Assembly: GCA_963575675.1 (NCBI GenBank)
Contig: CAUYUA010000088.1
Coordinates: 1 to 57,516, forward strand
Direction: 5' to 3'
Source of the DNA: CAUYUA01 sp963575675
GTDB lineage: Bacteria > Pseudomonadota > Alphaproteobacteria > Azospirillales > Azospirillaceae
Length of the DNA: 57,516 nucleotides
Below the pieces are notes generated by a model. It did not search any database, was not told where the DNA came from, and was given only the letters and a program-made list of their open reading frames with translations. The position numbers and the translations under genes are program-made. Positions 8,468 through 16,772 of this stretch are shown piece after piece. How positions within the stretch are numbered: position 1 is the first letter of the stretch; each line of letters starts with the position of its first letter.

Positions 8468-8968
8468 TTACACCTCCTTCCGTTTTTTGGATTTTTTAGA
8501 CTCGACAATTTTAGCATCCTCCTCCACGCTCAAAGTTTGGATTAACTCCAATGTGCGCTTTCGAATGATCGCGTCCTCGATTCGATAATAGGCGCACACC
8601 AAATCAAACGTCTCTCGTCGAGTTAGAACCTGCACGTCAAGAGAAAAAATCGAATCGCCGCCTTTTCTCGGATCGCTTCCCTTCGTCTCCAAAGACGAAA
8701 AATCCTCAAAGAAAAAGCTGACCGGCACATTCAACGCCTGCGAAAGATTAAACAAACGACTGGCGCTTATTCTATTGGCGCCTCGTTCATATTTTTGCAA
8801 CTGCTGGAAAGTGACGCCGATGGCTTCTCCTAGTTTTTCTTGACTCATTCCCATAAGCGTCCTGCGAAGACGCAAACGGGCGCCGACATACACATCGATA
8901 GGGTTCGGTCCCTCCCCCCGACCAGAAAACGCACCCAATTCTTCAAGCCTTGCATGAGAATCGCTCAT
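8468..8968 (-). CDS. XRE-family helix-turn-helix regulator
   Basis: Cro/C1-type DNA-binding protein, 166 aa. The HTH domain (about residues 27-82) includes VGARLRLRRTLMGMSQEKLG, AIGVTFQQLQKYERGANRIS and the typical ending ALNVPVSFFF. It belongs to the common alphaproteobacterial type with a C-terminal helical extension of roughly 75 residues and a lysine-rich tail (KKSKKRKEV). ATG 8968 has GAGGG 6-10 bases upstream; the open frame extends 23 codons further back without merit. It is upstream of, and on the same strand as, the ParA and coiled-coil genes, so it may control them. Confidence 0.85.
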   Translation of the reverse strand: MSDSHARLEELGAFSGRGEGPNPIDVYVGARLRLRRTLMGMSQEKLGEAIGVTFQQLQKYERGANRISASRLFNLSQALNVPVSFFFEDFSSLETKGSDPRKGGDSIFSLDVQVLTRRETFDLVCAYYRIEDAIIRKRTLELIQTLSVEEDAKIVESKKSKKRKEV

Positions 8969-9271
8969 CTTTCCCTCAATAAGGTTGTATCTCTTCCTAA
9001 GTGTAGCGTTTTTATATTGAATTTGATGCTTTAACATGAATGATTTCTCTGTATGGTTTTATTTGAACCGAAAGTCAACACCATTACCACTATATACGCA
9101 CTGATTATGACAACTTTCCGTGATATGCAACGAATTTTTATAAAAAAAAATATATATCCATTCCATTTTCATACGCAGCGAAAGATAGATTCGCCACAGA
9201 ACAATCTTACTCACACATATCCCCCTCAGTTTCTTGATTTGCCCATCCTTCCTCTCCATATCGCCCATACC
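8969..9271. other. AT-rich 300-bp intergenic region
   Basis: This separates the HTH gene's start from the 3' end of the glycosyltransferase gene. It is clearly richer in A and T than the surrounding genes (runs of A and TATATA near 9140-9160). I see no coding sequence and no strong hairpin. It should contain the promoter of the HTH-ParA-coil cluster. Confidence 0.5.
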
Positions 9272-10165
9272 TTAAGGATCACTCGCGTCTCCTGCGTCAT
9301 TAGAACGCGATTGTTTTAAAAACTGGTATAGCTGCCTCGAAGAACACCGAAATTGTTCAAAAAAAATCGGACAAACACGTCGCGCAGTCATAGAGCCCCA
9401 TTGAATCAGAAAAACCACAAGGCATAACACCCTTGAATAACCGCCAACCTTGCGACGAATGCGCATTTGATCGCGTCGCCCTTGCGAAGCTCGCCGCCAA
9501 GACACGCCGCCGGTCGCAAAAATGCAAAAAGGAATTGGTAACTTCACGACGCCTTGCGCAACCTGCAAAGTTTGCAAAGTCAGCGCGTAATCGGCTCCAA
9601 TTGAAAAAGAAACGTCGAATCTAAAACGCTGAGCCAACATTCGCGAATAAATTATTGATTGATGATGCGCAAACATTCCATACCACGCAGTTCGATAAGA
9701 ACGCGCCGGCTTATACAATCGACGTCCGTCTTCACTCTCTTCCAGAGCGTCTCCATATATAAAATCCGGAACCAACAACAACCGTTGACACTCCGCCGCA
9801 ATCCGGCCAAGAGTCTGCGGCGTCGGTAATTTGTCTCCGGCATTGAGAAACAACACATAATCGCCTCGCACCACAGACAAGCCAATGTTCATCGCCTCAT
9901 AGATTCCACTGTCCGGAGCAGAACGCCACCACGCGACTCGGTCGCCGCATGCCGTCAACCACGCCTGGACGCCATCCGTCGAAGCGCCGTCGACAACAAT
10001 CCATTCAAAATTCTGATGATCTTGAACGATAAGACTCTGAAAAGTTGCAATCAATTTAGGAAGATCATTGCGAACCACCGTCACGATCGACAGCCAAGGC
10101 GCATATGACGACGCTTCACGATCGCAAAGCGTCGTGATGATTTCTTGTTTCTCTTTCAAAACCAC
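9272..10165 (-). CDS. Family 2 glycosyltransferase
   Basis: GT-A fold sugar transferase of the WcaA type, likely adding a sugar to a surface polysaccharide or lipid-linked precursor. Visible motifs in the 297-aa product are LSIVTVVRNDLPK at the N-terminus, WIVVDGASTDG (nucleotide-sugar binding), DSGIYEAMNIGL, the acidic GDYVLFLNAGD metal site, and GADYALTLQTL. The C-terminal 60 residues are basic with one hydrophobic stretch (VLCLVVFLIQWG), perhaps a membrane contact. The start is a GTG, as no in-frame ATG exists nearby; GGAG lies close upstream. It stands alone without other polysaccharide genes, so the substrate cannot be named. Confidence 0.85.
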   Translation of the reverse strand: MVLKEKQEIITTLCDREASSYAPWLSIVTVVRNDLPKLIATFQSLIVQDHQNFEWIVVDGASTDGVQAWLTACGDRVAWWRSAPDSGIYEAMNIGLSVVRGDYVLFLNAGDKLPTPQTLGRIAAECQRLLLVPDFIYGDALEESEDGRRLYKPARSYRTAWYGMFAHHQSIIYSRMLAQRFRFDVSFSIGADYALTLQTLQVAQGVVKLPIPFCIFATGGVSWRRASQGRRDQMRIRRKVGGYSRVLCLVVFLIQWGSMTARRVCPIFFEQFRCSSRQLYQFLKQSRSNDAGDASDP

Positions 10166-10377
10166 GTCTCCATTCGATCAAAAATAATTTCGCAAGACAC
10201 AACAAAAAATGTTGCAACGCAAGAGAGACTGTGACAGAATATATATGGTGATCCGATACGTTAGCGGATCAAAAAAGATGAGAGCACCTCAAACCGCAGA
10301 TTCGTTCAAATAATTATTGCAAGCGAATCAAGCGGTGAGTTTGTTACGCCACACAAAAGTCGTCAAGGGAGGCAACC

Positions 10378-10548
10378 ATGGCCAAATCCGAAGAAATCGC
10401 AAACGCGGTGTCTGATTTGCTTTCAGTTCTCGCCACCAGCTTTGGCCGGATCGCCAGCACATTTCACGCTACGTCCACACAACTCACTGCGACGCATATA
10501 AAAATCCAAGACACAAAAGATTTGCCCTCTTCACGCTCTCAAGCCTAA
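10378..10548 (+). CDS. Small 56-aa protein with strong ribosome site
   Basis: ATG 10378 follows AAGGGAGG with ideal spacing, and the frame ends at TAA 10546-10548. The peptide begins MAKSEEIANAVSDLLSVLAT, which can form an amphipathic helix, and ends in a polar Ser/Thr-rich tail. It has no cysteine, signal peptide or clear membrane segment. No family was recognised. It lies alone between the divergently placed glycosyltransferase and the convergent chemoreceptor gene. The 212 bases before it and 297 bases after it contain no other gene; a loose hairpin near 10575-10600 might end the transcript. The call rests on the ribosome site and clean frame. Confidence 0.55.
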   Translation: MAKSEEIANAVSDLLSVLATSFGRIASTFHATSTQLTATHIKIQDTKDLPSSRSQA

Positions 10549-10845
10549 CCTTAAGTTTTTTTGGTAAAAAAGAAGAAACCAAAGCAAGCGCTTCTGGTTT
10601 GGCGAGCGTGCGCCTTCAGCGCTTACAGGCGCCGAATCAGAATTTCCAAGAAATTTCTCTAAAATTAAAGACAAGAACCAGAGCAGAATCTCTACGAAGA
10701 CCCTGCCCGACTCCTTCGAAATCTTGAACGGTTTTAGGAATCAGAATCTGGCGTTCTCGAATTCCTAAACCGAGCTGAGAAACTGAGCTGAGCTCGTGTC
10801 GTTCGGCATGCCTTAATCCTATGGCGTTAACTGGGCGGCGTTCAC

Positions 10846-12531
10846 TTAGGCTGCGCGAATCCGCTCAACAAACACGTCAACGGCAGTACGCAGCCCGGTT
10901 GCTTCGTTCGACAATTGCCCTGCGGAGTTCAACACCAAATCCGACGCATCGCGCGCCTCAGAGGCAATACTGTTTACCCCTAAAATATTAATCGAAACTT
11001 CCGCCGTTCCTCGATACGCTTCCATAATGGATTTCGACATTTCCCGCGTCGCCGAGCTTTGTTGCTCCACCAGGTGCGCCACAGAAGTTGCAATTTCGCT
11101 CATTCGGTGAATCGTGGAGGAAATCCGTGTAATAGCCTCCACAGTCTTGCCTGTGGCCAACTGAACATGCTCGATCTGGGACTGAATTTCTTTGGTCGCT
11201 TTTGCCGTTTGACTGGAAAGACTTTTTACTTCATTCGCAACTATGGCGAATCCTTTCCCGGCGTCTCCTGCCCGCGCAGCTTCGATTGTCGCATTTAACG
11301 CCAACAAATTGGTTTGACTGGCGATCGTATTAATCATCTCGATCACCTCACCGATCTTGTTGGCGGCGTTCGACAAGCCGCACACCACTTGATTCGTATG
11401 CGCCGTTTCATCCACAGCGACTTCAGAGATTTTTGAGGTTTCCTTAATTTGACATAATATACTCTGCATGGAGATTTCAAGCTCTTCCGCAGCCGACGCA
11501 ACGGTTTCAACATTGCGCGAGGCCATTTCTGAACTATCGGCGACAGACTCCGCTTGCTTGCTTGTATCAGCGGCAATCGCCGCCATAGATTGCGCCGTGC
11601 TCTTCATTTCGTCGGCGGCTGACACCATCGTCGCCATGACCGCCGTAATGGTTTTCTCCAATTCATCGCCCAACGCCAACAGAGCATTCCGTCGCACATA
11701 CTCTTGATGTTCCAGATTTTTTTCGTGCTCGATCCGAAGACGCTCAACTTCAAGCACATTATCGCGAAAGACCAACAGAGCCTTCGCCATTTCTCCAATT
11801 TCATCACGACGATTCAACGCGGGAATCGTTATAGACGCATCACCTGCGGCCAAACACAACATCGCATTGACAATTCTGTTAATAGGGGAAGCCAATAAGT
11901 TGGCGAACCACAAGGACAACGCAACAACGCCTCCCATCACCAGAGCGATGGTAAACGCCAAGATGGAAAATTGTTCTCTCTTAATAGAATCGACGTCATC
12001 AAGATAAATACCGCTTCCAACCACCCACCCCCAAGGTTTGAATCCACGCACAAAAGAAATTTTGCGCACAGGTTGTTCGTGCCCGGGTTTCGGCCACAAA
12101 TAATCAACAAACCCTTCACCCTTTTCAGAAATAACCTTCACAAATTCTACAAAGAGCTTTTTCCCGTTGGGGTCTTTAAAATCGGATAAATTAGAGCCAA
12201 TCAATTTGGCTGATGGATGAACCAACATGATCGGACGCATGTCATTCACCCAGAAATAATCATTATCGCCATAATGAAGAGAGCTTATTACCTTCAGTGC
12301 TCTTTTTTGGGCCTCTTCTTTAGTCATGCCTCCGGCGCGCGCCTCGGCCTCAAATTCGACAACCACGTCATAAGCAACGCCAACCAATTGTTGAACTTTC
12401 TCACGACGATCCATCATCAAATTGTCGGACAAGTTCAACAACGCCACAAAGCCAACGCATGCCATACCACACACGGAAGCCGCAACAATGAGAAGGATTC
12501 TCCCTTTTATCTTTAAAACAACGCGTTTCAC
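10846..12531 (-). CDS. Methyl-accepting chemotaxis protein with single Cache domain
   Basis: Inner-membrane chemoreceptor, 561 aa. Layout: membrane segment at about 8-30; periplasmic single Cache (sCache_2) domain at about 35-185 with the typical DNDYFWVNDM and GFVDYLWPKPG blocks; second membrane segment at about 190-212; HAMP domain at about 213-270; and a C-terminal signalling domain with the conserved hairpin tip (IEAARAGDAGKGFAIVANEV). Cache domains of this class often bind small organic acids, but the ligand here is unknown. The start is GTG with AGGAGGG upstream. No che genes are adjacent. The ending VERIRAA lacks the pentapeptide that recruits CheR. Confidence 0.93.
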   Translation of the reverse strand: MKRVVLKIKGRILLIVAASVCGMACVGFVALLNLSDNLMMDRREKVQQLVGVAYDVVVEFEAEARAGGMTKEEAQKRALKVISSLHYGDNDYFWVNDMRPIMLVHPSAKLIGSNLSDFKDPNGKKLFVEFVKVISEKGEGFVDYLWPKPGHEQPVRKISFVRGFKPWGWVVGSGIYLDDVDSIKREQFSILAFTIALVMGGVVALSLWFANLLASPINRIVNAMLCLAAGDASITIPALNRRDEIGEMAKALLVFRDNVLEVERLRIEHEKNLEHQEYVRRNALLALGDELEKTITAVMATMVSAADEMKSTAQSMAAIAADTSKQAESVADSSEMASRNVETVASAAEELEISMQSILCQIKETSKISEVAVDETAHTNQVVCGLSNAANKIGEVIEMINTIASQTNLLALNATIEAARAGDAGKGFAIVANEVKSLSSQTAKATKEIQSQIEHVQLATGKTVEAITRISSTIHRMSEIATSVAHLVEQQSSATREMSKSIMEAYRGTAEVSINILGVNSIASEARDASDLVLNSAGQLSNEATGLRTAVDVFVERIRAA

Positions 12532-12733
12532 CCCACCCTCCTGTAATTATTCTTATTTTGTCACTACAGAAACACACCTTACACCAAAAAGCCGAATGAT
12601 TAATACATAAATTTCGATTTCAACATAAAAACCAAATTAACGGCCGCGCACCAAAGGACTTGGCCCCCTCCGGAAGTGGTTGGGAAATATTGATTGGCTC
12701 TGAGAATCTTGATCATCTTCCTTCACGTCTTCC

Positions 12734-14347
12734 TCATGGCCCATGAGAAACCACATCGGCAGAAAGAATCTCCAAATCGAGCGCGCCGATTGCACGCAAC
12801 AACGAAAAAGACGCAAGCACCACATCCGCTTTAGCGGAAGCTGCGTCGCTTTGAGCATTAATTAGAGATGTTTCCCCGGATAGAACGTCAATCAAAGAAC
12901 GTCGCCCTTGAACTCGTTCTTCTCGCGCCAACTGCAAGAACGCTTCGGAAATCCGTGCTTGATTCTCCAAGTGATTGGCGTTTTCACGCGCCACTTCCAA
13001 AGACTCCCATGCGTTGCGCACGCGCTCTTCGATCAGATCAAGGGTCTCGATATATTTGTGCTGACTTGATGAAACCTGCTCGCGCGCGGCGTCTAATCCA
13101 TGGTGAGCAGACAATCCTGTGTTGAATCGATAGGTCATTTCCAGCTTAACTGTCTGCTCCATGCGATTGCCAAACACGCCGGACGAATTGCGCATATAAC
13201 GCGATTCCCCCACAGCCGCCAAACGCGGCATCAACTCGGCTCCAGTTTGACGCTCGATTTCCGCTTTACCGCTATCAATGTCTAAACGCATCAAGATCAA
13301 CTGTCGATTGCGATCAAGCGCCGCCGTCACCGCTTCATCCATCGTCGCAGGCAATCGCCCCGACGGCAACGACACTCGCTGCGTGCGATCGTTCAAGATA
13401 GGCGGTCGTCGAAACACGGCGCGAAAACGATTTTCGGCGCTCAGCAACGAGCCCCGAGCACGCACCAACCGCGCTTGAGCCCCCGCCAATTGACTCTTGG
13501 CCTGCAAGACGTCAGAAGAAAAACCACCGCCCAAATCAACCATACTTTGCTCTAGGCCGGTTTGATGTCGAATATTGTCTTCGGATTCCGAAGCAAACTG
13601 AAACGCCAACGCTGCGCGCTCCAGGTTCACGAACGCGGTCAATCCTTCGAACAAAACTTCTTGCGTCACGTTATCCAGCGTCACCTCGGCCTGACGTTGC
13701 GCAATTTTAGCCTTGCCGACCTCGGCATCGATTCGTCCGAAATCATAAACAGGTTGCCGAACGGTAACTCCAGCCTCGCCGATAGGGAAATTGGCGACTG
13801 TCTCAGGTGGAGACCTCTCTACCCGTTGCCGACCAACATTAGCCGTAACCGAGAGTTCTGGATACCATCCACTACGCGACTTTTCAACATTAGAGGTTGC
13901 GGCGCGAAGGTCTGCGCGCGCTCCGGAAACTCGCTCGTGCCCAGCCAACAACATCTCCAACGCCGCACGGAAAGACTGCGACGAGGAAGATGGCTGCGGC
14001 GCGGAAGAAAACTGCGACGAGGAAGATGGCTGCGGCGCGGAAGAAAACTGCGATGAGGAAGATGGCTGCGGCGCGGAAGAAGACCGCGATGAGGAAGATG
14101 GCTGCGGCGCGGAAGAAGACCGCGACGAGGAAGATGGCTGCGGCGCGGAAGAAGACCGCGACGAGGAAGAAGACCGCGACGAGGAAGAAGACCGCGATGC
14201 GAGAGAAGATGAAGACGGGCCAACCCGCACAGAGCTTTGCTCCGCGTGCGCCAGAAACGCCCGACCTCCACCCCATGCAAGATTGAGAGCGATTGCTCCA
14301 ATCCAGATCAACGCTTTTAAGCGGAAAAGAGAAGGCGTGTTTTTCAT
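12734..14347 (-). CDS. TolC-family outer membrane efflux/secretion protein with Ser-rich insert
   Basis: Outer-membrane channel of the TolC type used by type I secretion or efflux pumps. A signal peptide (MKNTPSLFRLKALIWIGAIA...) starts at ATG 14347. A low-complexity Ser/Pro/Gln region follows (about residues 45-125, repeat unit SSAPQPSSSSRS/QF), then the two repeated TolC halves. Visible blocks include GWYPELSVTANVGRQ, VRQPVYDFGRIDAE, and SLIDVLSGETSLINAQ near the end. GTG 14395 is an alternative start but would put 16 residues before the signal. The Ser-rich stretch is not part of the normal TolC fold and sits right after the signal, so it should face the periplasm. No ABC or membrane-fusion partner is nearby, so its partner system is unknown. 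Confidence 0.88.
   Translation of the reverse strand: MKNTPSLFRLKALIWIGAIALNLAWGGGRAFLAHAEQSSVRVGPSSSSLASRSSSSSRSSSSSRSSSAPQPSSSSRSSSAPQPSSSSRSSSAPQPSSSSQFSSAPQPSSSSQFSSAPQPSSSSQSFRAALEMLLAGHERVSGARADLRAATSNVEKSRSGWYPELSVTANVGRQRVERSPPETVANFPIGEAGVTVRQPVYDFGRIDAEVGKAKIAQRQAEVTLDNVTQEVLFEGLTAFVNLERAALAFQFASESEDNIRHQTGLEQSMVDLGGGFSSDVLQAKSQLAGAQARLVRARGSLLSAENRFRAVFRRPPILNDRTQRVSLPSGRLPATMDEAVTAALDRNRQLILMRLDIDSGKAEIERQTGAELMPRLAAVGESRYMRNSSGVFGNRMEQTVKLEMTYRFNTGLSAHHGLDAAREQVSSSQHKYIETLDLIEERVRNAWESLEVARENANHLENQARISEAFLQLAREERVQGRRSLIDVLSGETSLINAQSDAASAKADVVLASFSLLRAIGALDLEILSADVVSHGP
13980..14159 (-). repeat. 36-bp tandem repeat, five units, inside the TolC-like gene
   Basis: Five in-frame 36-bp units (13980, 14016, 14052, 14088, 14124), followed on the high-coordinate side by two 18-bp half units (14160-14195). 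They encode the Ser/Pro/Gln low-complexity region. Units differ by a few bases (Gln-Phe against Arg-Ser versions), which argues for expansion followed by drift. The copy number is a multiple of three bases, so the frame is kept. Confidence 0.9.
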
Positions 14348-14588
14348 TCCGGAATATCTGAAATGTTTTGCAGAAAAAACATTCGAAGCAAGCACAACGC
14401 CCCGAACGCAGGGATATTCTCGTTAGAATGCCTTTCCTCTTTTGACGTGTCAATCATGAGACTGTTTTACCGATACAACAGGACGGACACATGCGACATT
14501 CTTACACTCCGCCGGATAATAATTTCACCCCGCCGGACAATAATTAAAACTTAAAAAATATCTATTGCGGCTTCCCAGAAAATCAAAA

Positions 14589-14685
14589 GGGTCCAGAGGC
14601 TATGCTCTTGGTCGCCGGAAATCATAAGGAAGAGTCTATTACCCTTTTATGATCTCCAGCGACCAGGAACATAGCCCCTGGACCC
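14589..14685. repeat. Palindromic dispersed repeat, complete copy
   Basis: This long inverted repeat has its left arm at 14589-14629 (GGGTCCAGAGGCTATGCTCT then TGGTCGCCGG) and its right arm at 14644-14685, ending CCCCTGGACCC. The arms match over about 40 bases with few mismatches and could form a long hairpin. It lies in the 426-bp gap downstream of glmS and upstream of the TolC-like gene; both genes are on the minus strand. AT-rich sequence flanks it. Nothing else in the gap looks coding. Confidence 0.8.
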
Positions 14686-14773
14686 GCCTAGTCTTTATTA
14701 TTTTTTACCTTTTCTGTCCTTTTCGTCTCTTTTCCTATCATTTTTTATTCATTTTCTACTCCGAGCCCCGGCT

Positions 14774-16597
14774 TTACTCAACCGTGACGCTCTTCGCCAA
14801 ATTGCGCGGTTGATCAACATCCGTCCCCTTCAACACCGCTGTGTGATACGCCAGAAGCTGAACTGGAATCGCATACAAAATCGGAATCACAAACGGGTCA
14901 ATTACAGGCAATTCCACCGACCACCGAACTCGCGATCCCAATCGCTCAATCCCGCGCGCGTCCGCCAACATCAGAACCTTACCACTCCGCGCACAAATCT
15001 CCTGCACATTGGAAACCGTCTTCTCAAACAAAGCATCGCTGGGCGCCAAAACAATGACCGGAACCGTGTCGTCAATCAACGCAATCGGACCATGCTTCAA
15101 CTCACCCGCCGCATACCCCTCTGCGTGAATATAGCTGATTTCCTTCAGCTTCAACGCCCCTTCCAGAGCAATCGGGTAACACGCCCCACGACCGACATAA
15201 AGAACGTCGCGAGCCTCCGCAACTTCTCGCGCCAACTGCGACATCAAATCGTCATGGCGCAAAACCTCAGCCACACGCTTCGGAACCTCCAGCAACGCCC
15301 CAATTAACGCCGCCTCGCGCTCTTTTGTGATCGTCCCACGACTCCGACCAATCGCAATCGCCAAACACGCCAACGTCGTCAACTGCGTCGTGAACGCCTT
15401 GGTTGAAGCCACTCCAATCTCTGGCCCGGCCTTAGTGTACAAAACAACTTCAGATTCCCGCGCGATCGAACTCTCCGGCGCGTTGACAATCGACATAATC
15501 CTTTGGCCAGACCGACGACAATACCGCAACGCCTCCAACGTGTCGAGCGTCTCTCCGGATTGCGAGATGAACAGCGCCACCCCTCCCTCGGGCATCGGAG
15601 CCTCGCGATAGCGAAATTCGGAAGCAATATCGATCTCTACAGGAATGCGCGCGACTTGCTCCAACCAATATTTTCCAACCAACCCCGCGTAATAGGCGGT
15701 TCCACACGCCACAATCGTCACCCGAGAAACCGTCTCCAAAGAAAACGGCAAATCCGGCAACGCAATCCGCCCGGTCGATGGATTCAAGAACGAATGCAAT
15801 GTGTCGCCGATCACTTGCGGCTGTTCGTATATCTCTTTGAGCATAAAATGACGATAGCCGTCTTTGCCGATCATGGCTCCGGAAACAGAGGTAAGCTGAA
15901 CCTTTCGCTCGACCACACGCCCTTCGGAATCTCTGGCCACCACGCTGTCACGCCGCAGCTCAACCCAATCTCCGTCATCAAGATAACAAATACGCCGCGT
16001 CAACGGCGCCAAGGCAAAAGCATCGGAAGCCAAGTACATCTCGCCGTCGCCGTACCCAACCACCAAAGGCGTGCCGCGCCGCGCGCCGATCATCAAATCG
16101 CTTTCCTCGGAGAAGATCAAAGCCAAAGCAAAAGCGCCCTCTAGGCGCTTCAACGCTTCGGCCACGGCCTCAACCGGAGACATGCCTTGATTAAGGAATT
16201 GCGTCAACAAATGAACGATGACTTCGGTGTCGGTTTCGGTTTGAAAAACATGACCTTCTGCAAGCAACTCTTTTTTGAGCTGCTGGTAGTTTTCAATGAT
16301 GCCGTTGTGAACCACCGCCACGCGATCGGTTGCGTGAGGATGCGCATTGTTTTCAGTCGGCCCGCCATGAGTAGCCCAACGTGTGTGTCCAATGCCGATG
16401 GTTCCACTCAACGGCTCTTCTTGCAGCCTACGCTCTAGATTGTTTAATTTCCCTTCGGCCCGGCGCCGCTCGATCCGCCCATTGACCAGCGTCGCCACTC
16501 CGGCGCTGTCATAACCGCGATATTCCAACCGCCGCAGCCCTTCCACCAACAATGGAGCCGCCTGATCTCGCCCGATAATGCCGATAATGCCGCACAT
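14774..16597 (-). CDS. glmS: Glutamine-fructose-6-phosphate aminotransferase
   Basis: Makes glucosamine 6-phosphate from fructose 6-phosphate and glutamine, the first committed step to UDP-GlcNAc. The 607-aa product has the standard length. The start MCGIIGIIGRDQAAPLL exposes the N-terminal nucleophile Cys after Met removal. The glutaminase domain includes LEYRGYDSAG and IGHTRWATHG. Two SIS sugar-isomerase domains follow (FISQSGETLDTLEALRYC; ALEGALKLKEISY), with the typical end DVDQPRNLAKSVTVE. ATG 16597 has AAAGGAG upstream; the 41 extra upstream codons must be excluded because Cys has to be residue 2. It lies downstream of glmU with a 175-bp gap, probably in one transcript. Confidence 0.97.
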   Translation of the reverse strand: MCGIIGIIGRDQAAPLLVEGLRRLEYRGYDSAGVATLVNGRIERRRAEGKLNNLERRLQEEPLSGTIGIGHTRWATHGGPTENNAHPHATDRVAVVHNGIIENYQQLKKELLAEGHVFQTETDTEVIVHLLTQFLNQGMSPVEAVAEALKRLEGAFALALIFSEESDLMIGARRGTPLVVGYGDGEMYLASDAFALAPLTRRICYLDDGDWVELRRDSVVARDSEGRVVERKVQLTSVSGAMIGKDGYRHFMLKEIYEQPQVIGDTLHSFLNPSTGRIALPDLPFSLETVSRVTIVACGTAYYAGLVGKYWLEQVARIPVEIDIASEFRYREAPMPEGGVALFISQSGETLDTLEALRYCRRSGQRIMSIVNAPESSIARESEVVLYTKAGPEIGVASTKAFTTQLTTLACLAIAIGRSRGTITKEREAALIGALLEVPKRVAEVLRHDDLMSQLAREVAEARDVLYVGRGACYPIALEGALKLKEISYIHAEGYAAGELKHGPIALIDDTVPVIVLAPSDALFEKTVSNVQEICARSGKVLMLADARGIERLGSRVRWSVELPVIDPFVIPILYAIPVQLLAYHTAVLKGTDVDQPRNLAKSVTVE

Positions 16598-16772
16598 GGC
16601 CGTAGCCGCTCCTTTCGCAACTCTCAAAAATTCCACAACTTGCTTCTCTTCGAGGCGCGGCAAAAGCAAAGATGCAAGCGCTCTCTTGCTCTTGCCGCAA
16701 CGCCATCGAATGAACGCCATCGAATTAACGCCACAGTCACGTCTCGTGAATCTTTAGGCGCAATTTCTTTTC

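Noticed and set aside
13791..14426. Plus-strand ORF with Asp/Glu/Cys-rich repeats opposite the TolC-like gene
   Set aside because: It is the antisense reading of the 36-bp repeat. The minus-strand product has a signal peptide and full TolC domain, so the plus frame is a shadow.
16598..16772. glmS ribozyme upstream of glmS
   Set aside because: Known in Gram-positive bacteria; the 175-bp gap to glmU shows no matching structure.
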